Positions 24,980 to 34,677 of a stretch of 64,000 bases of DNA are shown piece after piece (position 1 is the stretch's first letter; each line of letters opens with the position of its first letter). The notes beneath the pieces are model-generated. The model was given only the letters and a program-made list of their open reading frames with translations, was not told the DNA's origin and did no database searches. Position numbers and translations under genes: made by a program. The DNA comes from Brienomyrus brachyistius (Eukaryota > Chordata > Actinopteri > Osteoglossiformes > Mormyridae), in the NCBI RefSeq assembly GCF_023856365.1, contig NC_064551.1, forward strand, positions 15,633,527 through 15,697,526, written 5' to 3'.

Positions 24980-25175
24980 GTCTATGTCTAATGTCCATGT
25001 CTCAGTATGTTGTGTTCATATTGTCAGATTCCCAGTTTTGTTTTTCATATTCATAATTATATTTCTCACTGTCTCATATTATATTTCTCACTGTATAAGA
25101 TTGTAATTTCATCTCAACATATGACATATGGATCATATAGATGAAGGTGACAATAAAGATACTTGGACTTGACTC
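24980..25175 (+). repeat. Possible LINE 3' end
   Basis: The stretch ends 'gaaggtgacaataaagatac' followed by 'ttggacttgactcaa'. A polyadenylation-like AATAAAG followed by a short TTGACTT-type repeat is typical of some fish LINE 3' ends. A 17-bp direct repeat ('attatatttctcactgt') occurs near 25057 and 25079. No reverse transcriptase is present, so the call is tentative. Confidence 0.35.
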
Positions 25176-25694
25176 AACCATGACTTACTTTCACTCAATT
25201 TCTCATTCTCCGTTATCACCAGGAACCTATTACATGTCAATCAGTGTGTTTCTGCTTTTGTCTGCATTAAGTTTTTTAATGGTTTTGACGCGAAAATATA
25301 TCACCTTAGTTTTGAGTCACCACAAAGTGTTTGACATCTAATAGTACTAAAGCAGTGTATTGCATGTTAAACTGAACCAGTTTCTCCGGATAAGAAACAA
25401 ATACACTGAAAATATCTCTGCCTTCTGTCAAATCTGATTCATGGCTCCGTCTGCTTGCCCCTGCTTTGAGTTATTCTCAGTGAGATGTCACCATTAACTT
25501 AGGGAAGAGTAAACTGTAAATGAGCAAAACAGGAAAGGTCCAGTTGTGTAACTTTTTCATTTCAGTATCTAGAAGTTTTAAACTTTATGTATTTCTTAGC
25601 GTATGCATATTTGATACTTAAGATATAAGATCTTAAGGTCATGCTGGGACCGTCACGGAAGGATCGTACCTACTGCCATTAGGCCGATGGAGAT
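25176..25694. other. AT-rich non-coding DNA
   Basis: No feature was recognised. Confidence 0.45.
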
Positions 25695-25713
25695 CCCCCC
25701 CCCCCCCCCCCCC
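25695..25713. repeat. Poly-C tract, 19 bases
   Basis: Uninterrupted C19, followed by G and CCCC. It is the longest of about eleven C or G runs of at least 10 bases in the window. Confidence 0.97.
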
Positions 25714-26933
25714 GCCCCACAAAGAGCCACTGGGGATTGCTGGTATCACAACTGCAACCTACTGAGTCACAGTATTTTGGGAATGTGTGGTGAGCATTAG
25801 TACTGTCTGCTGGTTGTCTCTGGAAATAATTTGTCCATATTCTGCATTAAAAGGGATTCTGGTGGAAAACACGCCTAGATTATTTGATATTTTAAGAATA
25901 ATCCGCGTGTGACGTACAAGGACAAAGGAGGGAAGTAAATTTGAAAATGAAGACATGTTTACAGTTACATTATTCAATTAAAGGCACAATAGTCTTCTGA
26001 CTAAGAAGGTTGTGGATTAGAGGTACATGTATGTATGGGTGGGTAGAACAAACTTGTTGGTATAGTGAATTCAGGGGTCATTAAGAATACATAAAAGGCT
26101 TCAGTGGACATTATTCCTTATGTGTGATTAATGTAGGAGTACAAACAGAGCCAGTGTAAAGAATGCATAATGTCGGCAAGTCTGAGATAATTGGTAATCT
26201 GGTCGGTTAGTTATAATTAGTGATGACTAATGTTAACAATGCGGGAGCAGTATTACGGGTGTATTGTGTAATACTGAGGTATGCAAGGACAGCACTGATC
26301 CGAATATGCAGACGTGTGTGGGAGTAGTGACTGGGAAGACCACGGAGCAGAGCTTTGGGGTGAGAGTGCTATGTGGGACAGTGCTGTTTGGGAAGGAGAG
26401 ACAGCTGTCCACTAGAGAAGTGAAGATGCTGGAATACGGTTTAAGGGATGTAAGCGATCAATCCGGGGAAGGAGGAAGAAATCAGCTATGAGTCCATGGG
26501 CAGGAACGTAAATTTCTAAAACCAAAAGTTGAGAAATTCCTGCAACTGATAATAGTTCTTATACAGCATCCGTACTTCACTTAAGTAAAGTGGTAGATGG
26601 TTGAAGTGTTAATGCATAAAGAAGTTTTTAACGTTCTGATAGGCAGGCCTGCTTTTTCTAATGGCTACTAAGCTCAGTGTGTGTGGGGATGTGGGGGGGG
26701 GGGGGACCTGAATTGTGTGCAGCAGTAACTGCACAGCATAATTTATCTATGTCTGGAACAGGTTATGAAAGGGGAAGTGGCCTCAAAGGGCCAGCAGTCA
26801 GAAGACGCACGGCCTTGATAATGACCTCCAAGACACGAGCGCGAAGGCACATCCTCAAATACAGTCATCATGAAAGAAGAAGCAGAGGCCGTTCCAGCTT
26901 CTGTTGGAACAGGCTCCAGGGATGCAATTCTTC
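25714..26933. other. Purine-leaning non-coding DNA
   Basis: There is no recognised gene. A 13-base G run lies at 26693-26705. The plus strand is rich in G and A, and this continues beyond the solo LTR to about 32 kb. Confidence 0.4.
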
Positions 26934-27055
26934 CATGTGTGACAGGTCAAAGTGTTGGGTATTACATTCTATATGAACGTGTGTACCTAATATCACTTTA
27001 ATTAGGATTTATTGACCCGAGGGCTGTTAGATTGGTGGACGGGGCTAGGTGATGC

Positions 27056-27062
27056 TATATAA
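27056..27062 (+). promoter_or_regulatory. TATA box of the candidate LTR
   Basis: TATATAA lies 21 bases downstream of an inverted CCAAT box (ATTGG at 27031-27035), about 120 bases into the candidate LTR. This is a classic RNA polymerase II core-promoter arrangement. Confidence 0.5.
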
Positions 27063-28054
27063 CAGCGGGGGGGAGAATTCGTTCAGGAGAATTCGTTGCT
27101 GATGTTGATATGGTACCGGGAAGTTCAGTTTCCACACTGGCGGCGTGGCTGTGCGGCTGTTTAAGGCACCGTGGGCGAAGACAGTTTTGTCCGTGATTAA
27201 GTGCACCCAGCTCGCGCCACACTGGGGGCATATCGGTCGCTGTGTGATTCCCGTTTTGTGGTGTCGGCGTTTGCTGAGGTGGGTAGCATTTTGCATCTCG
27301 TGAGCCCTGATTGCGTTGCAGTTCCTTAAGCTAATTCTGATCTCTGGCCTGCTGTTCTCCTCCTACTGAGTAAGCTCGTGGAAGCTGCTTTCAGGGCAGT
27401 GGTGTCGGGGTATCGATGGGTATGTGCGAGCGTATGCTGCCATTTATTGCATACTTTGGTGTCTAATGTTGTTTTTCTTTTTCATTTTATGTTTCTCAGG
27501 CTTGACTGCAAATGGCAGCGGGAGTGATTGCTGCTCCCTTGGTTTCCATCTCGCAGTCCTTGTTGATTCTGCTGCTTCGTCTACATTAAAGTTTAGTTTC
27601 TTCGTTTGGCGGCCCTTCCGACTGTGCAATGGGGAGCGACCACGTTTATATTGCCCCTTCTGTCGTGTGTCGGCGGTGGGGCGGTTTCTTTTTCTTTTGT
27701 TTAATTAATGTTGTGTCGTTGTTTTGTTTTATCGTAGCGGAGCAGCAGGGCTGAAGTGGGCGGCAGGCTGAGTTGTAGGAAGTGGTGGGTTTTCTTTGTG
27801 TTGCACCGGTTTCCGCTAGAGAGGTGTGATCACGAGTGGCCTGTAGTGTCTGGAAGGTGTCCTCTTTCCAGCCAGCCGTGGTGAGGCCCAGTGCTGCTTC
27901 TCAGTGTTCATTTTTATTTTAATGACCTATCTGGCTTTTAATGTATTGAGTGTGGAAATTACTGTATTTTCTATGTGCAAGTGTGTGTGTGAGGGGCGGA
28001 TGTTGGCATCAGTATGGTCATGTAATTGTTTTAACCTGCCCTGTTCTATTGTTA

Positions 28055-28060
28055 AATAAA
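28055..28060 (+). terminator. AATAAA polyadenylation signal of the candidate LTR
   Basis: AATAAA lies about 100 bases before the right end of the candidate LTR, followed by a T-rich and then GT-containing stretch. Confidence 0.4.
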
Positions 28061-28164
28061 TTTCGGTATTTTTACGTGGGAAAATCACGTCTCTGGTGTA
28101 ACGAATTTGTTCCGGTCTTCCTAAATTGCCCGGTAAATTCCATCTGGTTGTGCGGTCACACATG

Positions 28165-29191
28165 GAAAAGAAATTTAGACAGACAGGGCAGGATAGAGAG
28201 TCAACAATTAAGGATGCAATGGAGAGGAGGATGCATAAGCCAGCACACTCCGGGAGAATTTATTGTGCGAAGCGAAATTTTCCTAAGAGGGAGAGGAACT
28301 TGTATTTGATATTTCAGGGAGACTGGAGGTAGGACGACAGAGAAGTATGAATGCGGTCTAGCCTTTCTTTCATCAGAGAAACTGTGGAGATTTTTAATCT
28401 GGAAGTGTTTTTTTTTTTCCTTTAGCAAAAGGTAGTTCTGAGAGGTGAACAGGGTGCTATAGAGGAGAATGAAGAGCACTGCAACATGGAGCAGGCAGTT
28501 AGGCGCGCTGGGTAACGCAGCTGCTTAAGGTGTATTAGGATGGTGCTGAGCATCCTTAGGGATATTACACAGAGCTTCGAACTTGGTGCGGAATATCTCT
28601 GGTCTGCTTTCAACTCCCAACATCAGTCGCGAGGAAATTCCCGCCAACAGGTTCTGAGTAAATGGTTTTAGTCAGGGTCTAATGAAATGACTTTGAAGGT
28701 GCTGGTTATATGAGCTTGGGAGTCACACGCCACATTCTGCAAGTTTAATTAATGCTGTGGTGTGGTCTACTGCCAAGTGATTAAGGGACCAATCTTCTAT
28801 AGATATTAGGCTTTTAATACTTGGAACGGAGCAGTTATGAAAGGCTGATAAATCAATTATAGGGTGATTCTTTCTGGAATATTTGCACAAATCTATTCAC
28901 AGCGAGATGATGAGGAAATTTTAGAGGAGAGGGAATGTGAATAGACCAATGATGAAACCAGAGTGCCTTCTTGATGAGGTTTCTGACCATGTCATGCTCA
29001 GGAAATGCACATGAAAGGTTGTGCCAAAAATATGCCGTCCTGGGATGTTGAAAGCCTGTAAAAAAGGCGCTTTTTTCTGTTGTCTAAACCAGTAATAAAT
29101 AAAGTGGGAAATGCGAGAAATGACAAGGACACACCACTGCCAGTGGAAGATAGGTGTTGCTCCTGTTACACCGTATTGTGATGCACAGTAT
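28165..29191. other. Purine-leaning non-coding DNA
   Basis: No feature was recognised. Confidence 0.45.
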
Positions 29192-29409
29192 CATGGGCAT
29201 TGTTAGGTCCGATCAACCTATTAGTATTTTAATCTTAGCCCTGAGAATTTTAAGCATAGCCCCAAGTATTTTAAGTATAGCCCCGAGTATTTTAAGCATA
29301 GCCCTGAGTATTTTAGCCCTCATGCCAATCTTCCTTCAAAAAAAATAAATCAAGCCTCAGGTAAATTTGACTTAGCCTCAGATCTTTTCAATAGCTAGAT
29401 ACTCCCCTG
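29192..29409 (-). repeat. Interspersed repeat of unknown class, copy 2, inverted
   Basis: This is the reverse complement of the repeat at 9984-10140, with the same end blocks and the same order. It contains a tandem array of about four 21-bp units at roughly 29230-29316. Each unit contains 'tagccc', then 'gtatttt', then 'aagca' or 'aagta'. The array is shorter in the other copy, so the internal block varies in copy number within the family. Confidence 0.7.
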
Positions 29410-32400
29410 TACAGTACTGCAATATGGAGTATGACATCTAAATGACCTTCATGTTAGTGCAAAACTATGATGTCTGTGAAAGTGTGTTAGCTTAACTATT
29501 TCAAAACCTCTCCTAAAATCACCCCAGTATTTGCAGCGACCGTCCAATACGCCCATGTAATTTTTGACCCAAACACCAGCACACCTAGTATGGCGAATTA
29601 ATAGCTCATTGACTTTTTAAAACTATTTAATTAATTGAGTGAGCTGGTAGTGAAATTTAGCAAATACATGGAATGGCTGGGGTGTCCACGAAGAGAGGTT
29701 TAGAAACTGTAGCGGTCTTCATCCTGCCATCCAATAAGATATCAGTACATTTTTGGAGAACATAAGAAATTCTTCCTAGTTTTTTAGTGTCACTCTTAAT
29801 TTGCATATGTATACCCAGATAAATAGCTTTAAACATTTCCTTTGACTGCCTAAGATTTCTGCACAGTACTGTTCGTTTACCAGCAGTCTCTCATGGGCTC
29901 CTACCACAATGATCATACATGTCAAACATGACAACAAGAAAGGAGGGAGTGCAGTGCTATCAGAATGTAAGACAAATACCTCCCACCATTTTATGAAAGG
30001 CGACGGCCTTGTTGATTGAATAAATGGACTGGATCTGACATGCACATGAGATGGATGAGGTGGACTAAAGCCGGGAAGATGAGAAGAACAAAAATGTTAT
30101 ATTCTGGTTCAGCTGTAGCGTGAGACGGGGAATAGGATTGTCAAAGAAGTCACAGCGCTAACAGAAATTGGCTGTGAAATAGCTGGAAAGTGTGTATCGT
30201 AGCTGTCAAGGCGAGGCCTCCCAAAACGAGGAGAAATATCAACATGCCAGGTGGGGCACTCAATGGGTCTCTCATTATTGTGAGAAAAACAGGCTAGCTA
30301 ACATCAATGCAATAGCCAGAGGAGAAGTTTAGGGCCAGAAAAAAGCTGGAAAGCTGAAAAAGTCAATGTTACATGTGCAGGTTGGCACCAGGGCTGACAG
30401 CAGAGAAGCCTGTACTATTGTTGACATCACTAACAAAGAATACTTTGCCAATGCAATGAGGGAGGAAAAGAGGTGAAGACGGTAAGGAAACCGCACAGTA
30501 GATATGGCAAGGATTAGGCCGGCGGGTGATCGAGGGAGGTGCGGATGAGACAGGAGCACAAAATACAGAGCGCTAACCATCATAGCAGCCAATAATAAAG
30601 GGCGAACCGAGGGTGCTGCTGCACTTTGGAATTCAGCAGAATCGGAAGACTTGAATACGAGTGCAGGGAATAATGAAGGGAGAAGGAAACGAGGTAAGGT
30701 GAGAAGCAGCATTAAATTGGGATGGGATATATATCAACCATGATACCAACAGAGAAGGCAGGGAAGGAGGTGGGCAAGGGACCGGGGCCTGGGGAGGCAA
30801 GGTGGCAGGAAGAGGAAGGAGCGAGCAGTGTCACACACCTGGGATCAGGAGCCCCGAAACCACATGGAGGGCACCGCTGATGGAACAGCTAGCGACCCGG
30901 ATGAAAGAGGAAGTGGCAGGACGGTGAAAGCAGGTGCAGGCTGGGAGGCAGGAGCAGCAGACATGAAGCCAAGGGGAGCAAAGAGGTGGGGGCACAACAA
31001 AGCAGCGTGCCGAGATATCTGGGAAAGGGGAGCCACAGAAGTCCGCGCTAAGGCGCTATGTCTGGCTGGAAGGATGCGTGTCCGTGCGGATGAGTGTTGA
31101 AAATGGAGACCGGAGGCAGTGGTGATGTGGGGAGCGGGTCTGAGAGACCAAGATTCATCGGGGGTGCGAAGAGGAGGCTGAATCAAAGTCAGCGGGAAGG
31201 CAGATTGCTGAATGGACAGACGCAAGGAGGGGCAGCCTGGAGGTGTAACGACCAGGGGTACAGCTAGTGGGAACGAGTTAGTACCCAAGGGCAGGTATTG
31301 GGCACAGAGAAGCTTCCCCAGCCTGGAACACATCAAACTCATTGTCAAAGGTGTGTAAAAGATGAATGAGAAGCAAGGGAGAAATGAACATAAAGAGCAA
31401 AGTGAATGAGCGTCCTGTACAGCTATAACAGGATCTGTGGGATACAAATGATATTTATAGATTTTGACTGTGGGGGTGTCGGTCCTGATTGTGAACATTT
31501 TTATTACTGCTGTTATTATGTTTTGCTTTCCCTGGAGAGAGTCTATCCATTTCACATGCAATCTGCAGTCTGAGTTTTCTTACATGCGCAAGATTTATAC
31601 TTTTATCATCGTGTTTTTATGATTGCTTTATTATTGTGTTACAAAAATCTTAGCAGGACAGAGGCTGATACAGTAAAGATTAGTATTGACTGTTTTGGTC
31701 ATTTCGGAGACAGCGTTGGCTGTTATCACTCAAAAATCTGTAAGATATGTGTCTCCTGTCCAAAATTACAGATGATGCTGTATTTATGCAAAACAGGCCT
31801 TTGAAAGGCACAGACAGTGATGTAGCATGGAGAGATATTTAAGATAACGGAGAAGGCATGGCGTGTCACTTGAAACAGTATCTCTTTATGGGGAAACAGA
31901 GGGTATCGGTTAGATCTGTGGTTTGTTCCACTGCTGAGAAGCTCAGGGGAGAAGAAAGTGGTAGAATTAGATATCTGAGTATAAACAGATGGGAGATTCT
32001 CCCTGTGGATGATCTCAGGGGAGAGAGTTGCGCCGAGAAAATATTACAGCGGAGAAACATCGGAGTAGAGGACAGAAAGAAATGAACAACTGAATAGCGT
32101 ATGAGGAGACGAGAACTATTATTTTACCAGATAGGGACGTAAGTCTCGCTGGGGCAGAATATAGATCATGCACAGAGTAAGGTCACTAACCCTACACATA
32201 TGGGACAAATGTAAGATAATGGCTTCTGGTCAAAATATGACAGCACTCTTTATTTCTTTTATTGTAATATGGACCTTTATTCCCCTCTCATAAAAAGGCT
32301 TTTTCTAGCTGACCTTTCCTACCGTAAGTCTAGGCATTTTCATTTGCCAACACAATTGACTGCAGCAGCTGACATTCAGTAGCTTCTGGGATAATCATTC

Positions 32401-32675
32401 ATTATTTGTGATTAATTACACTGACAATTCCTCTGATTATGGTGTTTTTGATTATATTTCTTGGGGTCCCTACTTGTATATGAATACTGAAACGAAAAAG
32501 ACTTGAATTATGGAAAAAATATGATTGCCCTATCCTGTATGAAGTTTTTATTGTTCATCTTTTATTTTGATATTTAGGGGTAAGTATGTCTTAATAATAT
32601 CTTATTTAATTAATAAAAGCTAATGTGAGCAATAAGCAAATTGACATATCTTTGTAAATATAGGTTGTTTTTTAA
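29410..32675. other. Purine-rich non-coding DNA
   Basis: From about 30060 to 31400 the plus strand is dominated by G and A. This depletes stop codons on the minus strand and produces long frames there at 30329-30712 and 30845-31561. Their products are low-complexity (Leu, Ser, Pro, Ala) without a domain, so I do not call genes. The block could be the body of an unidentified old mobile element. Confidence 0.45.
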
Positions 32676-32704
32676 CTTATATACTGTATATATACATATA
32701 TACA
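32676..32704. repeat. Imperfect TA repeat
   Basis: Alternating TA with short interruptions ('tatatactgtatatatac'). Confidence 0.85.
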
Positions 32705-32760
32705 ATGGAATCCTTGCACTGTATACCCTCGTTTGAGCCCATAGTGAACAGACTACATGA

Positions 32761-32822
32761 AGGTGTCCATCTTTAAGGTCCCACAGTCCTCTCCTGCGCT
32801 CTGCCAGCTGAGAGATCGAACC
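32761..32822 (-). pseudogene. tRNA-Tyr-like fragment
   Basis: Read on the minus strand it gives 'ttcgatctctcagctggcag', 'agcgcaggagaggactgtgg' and 'gaccttaaag'. This parallels the first two thirds of a vertebrate tRNA-Tyr: acceptor start, D-arm with the CAGCTGG block, and anticodon arm around 'ggactgta', where the usual GTA anticodon appears as GTG. The variable and T-arms are absent, so the internal B box is missing. It is best read as a tRNA pseudogene or the head of a tRNA-Tyr-derived SINE, not a working tRNA. Confidence 0.5.
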
Positions 32823-33959
32823 TTCATGACTTCGCGGATCCCTTTGCCGCTTAAGTCCTCACATCGTCTGTGAAACTCTCCACCTCTGCTACCCCGCAGC
32901 CACGTTTGCAGGGCTGGTCTTCATCTCCCTCGCTCTGCTCCAACAGGCAGTCCCACCGACCCTCCGTCCAATCCGATTGACACCTCAGGGTTTCCTCTGT
33001 TTACCTGTCAGAAAGCATAAGTGTTAAGTCACTGAAAATAAAGCTGTGGATCTCAATGGATAGTCGCTGCTCCCATATGCTGCATTACATATATATTGTT
33101 TTATTGTGTGTGCCACCAAAAGTAAATTATATTTCAATGAAATTTATTTTTGTTGGATGCTAGCCTGCAACATAGTATGCTTATCACCTGCTTTATCACT
33201 TAGTCTTAATACACAGACAGATCAGATTACACTCTTCAAAGATTAGATCTTTAAAATCACCCTTTGTAGTAAGAGTAGTGCTGTCTGGCTCGGCGCCCGT
33301 CAAAAGTTTGATTGACAGCTCTGCCACTTACCGGACAAAGGTACGTATTTCATGTCAGCAGGAGACCTCAATTTGGGGGGGGGGGGGGAGGTGCTGGCCC
33401 AGCAGGGGATGGGCTCTGTCCGCACGTTCGCTTGTCTTCCCTGACTGTCGTTACCTTGCTGGTTTGGTGTTTGCAGGATAAAGTGACAGGGTGTGGGCGA
33501 TTTGTACTCCTGAGTTCATGACAGGTCACTCACTTGTGGGTTAATGTGAAGGCGGCAGACTTTCAGAGCCAGGAGTGAAACTCGAGGCACAACAGGGATC
33601 CGTCGCGGGATCCTACCATTGCTTCCAAGCTGCTCATTGTCACAGAATACACTCTGTGTGACCCAGCATTATGAAAGACCGCTGTACTCTTTTTTTTTTC
33701 ATCCTTCCGGAATTCTCCACAGAAGGTGTCACCTTGTACAGATCAGCGGGCTGGGGGTTAAACCTGCTTTTTTACATCATGGATTCAGTTGTCCTTTTGC
33801 TTCTGAAATCAATAAAGAAAACATAATGCGGCTTAAAGATAGCAGTCTCTGTTCACCGACCTGTCTCTGTCGTTTCGTATTTCTGCCTATATTTTCTGCA
33901 CATCTCTCAAATTACATTGACATTATATTATGTTCGTACCTAATAAAATTTTCAGGATG
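32823..33959. other. Non-coding DNA
   Basis: No gene was recognised. A 14-base G run lies at 33375-33388. Confidence 0.45.
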
Positions 33960-34315
33960 TAGTACTTTGGCAGCGGCGGCATGGTGGTGCAGTGGTTAGC
34001 ATTGTTTCGTCACACCTCAGGGACCCGGGTTCGAGTCTCCGCCTGGGTCACATGTGTGCAGAGTTTGCATGTTCTCCCCATGTCGTCGTGGGATTTCCTC
34101 CAGGTACTACTACTACTGGAGGCTAATTGGAGTTGCTAAATTGCCCGTAGGTGTGCATGTGTGAGTGAATGGTGTGTGAGTGTGCCCTGCGATGGGCTGG
34201 CCCCCCATCCTGGGTTGTTCCCTGCCTCGTGCCAATTGCTTCCGGGATAGGCTCCGGAGCCCCCGCGACCCATTAGGATAAGCGGTTTGGAAAATGGATG
34301 GATAGTACTTTGGCA
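33960..34315 (+). mobile_element. Near-complete V-SINE-like retroposon with 13-bp target duplication
   Basis: The body is 33973-34302, flanked by perfect copies of 'tagtactttggca' (33960-33972 and 34303-34315). The head is tRNA-derived, with an A box TGGTGCAGTGG at 33985-33995 and a B box GGTTCGAGTCT at 34028-34038, which together form an internal RNA polymerase III promoter. The middle ('gagtttgcatgttctcccc', 'tttcctcc') is the conserved V-SINE central domain. Part of it is deleted and replaced by an 'actactactact' run. The tail ends 'gaaaatggatgga', the type copied by an L2-like LINE. The intact duplication suggests that this is one of the younger insertions. Confidence 0.9.
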
Positions 34316-34385
34316 ATGAAAACATTTTGAAGCATGCATTTCCCGATCCCCATTTAAAAGTTCATTTTTGAAGATGACTCATTGC

Positions 34386-34677
34386 TACAACACATTATGT
34401 AATAACTTGACAAAGTGTCAGTGAAGACCTCCATTTTGTTTATTTATTACATAAGGCACAGTATTACATTTTAATCATTAAGAACCCTGACATTTTGTAA
34501 TAACCACAGGAATATGTACTAATTTATTACAAAATGCAGCAAAATGTATTGCATATTGTCTATTATAAAATATGGCAGATTATTACAAAATGCAGGAGCT
34601 AATACATAATGAAGTGAAAATTTGATACATTTTGTCAAGTTATTACATAATGTGGCATTATTACACAATATGTTGTA
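34386..34677. mobile_element. Palindromic MITE, 'attatgtaataa' family
   Basis: The left end reads 'tacaacacattatgtaataa' and the right end is the inverse ('ttattacacaatatgttgta'). The arms continue with 'cttgacaaa' and 'tttgtcaag'. The left arm lacks about 18 bp present in the right arm. Both ends start with TA, which fits a TA target duplication. There is no coding capacity. Relatives are at 50300-50935. Confidence 0.75.

Larger units (their letters stand above)
26934..28164 (+). mobile_element. Candidate solo LTR, about 1.22 kb
   Basis: The body is 26938-28160, bounded by TGTGAC at the left and its inverse GTCACA at the right, and flanked on both sides by the 4-bp sequence CATG (26934-26937 and 28161-28164). 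An inverted CCAAT box (27031-27035), a TATA box (27056-27062) and AATAAA (28055-28060) lie in the order expected for an LTR read on the plus strand. No primer-binding site or internal region follows, so it would be a solo LTR left by recombination. A direct repeat of 'gagaattcgtt' occurs near 27073 and 27089. I do not recognise the family, and the boundaries rest on short motifs. Confidence 0.5.

Noticed and set aside
29154..29348. Frame with a repeated Leu-Ser-Ile-Ala-Pro-Ser-Ile motif
   Set aside because: It arises from the 21-bp tandem units of an interspersed repeat. Phase is kept only because 21 is divisible by three, and the other copy of the family has no such frame.
30845..31561. 238-codon frame on the minus strand, the longest in the window
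   Set aside because: It lies opposite a purine-rich strand that lacks stop-forming triplets. The product is low-complexity with no domain, and a neighbouring frame at 30329-30712 has the same character.
34028..34038. tRNA B box suggesting a tRNA gene
   Set aside because: With the A box 33 bases upstream it belongs to the SINE head; no cloverleaf closes around it.
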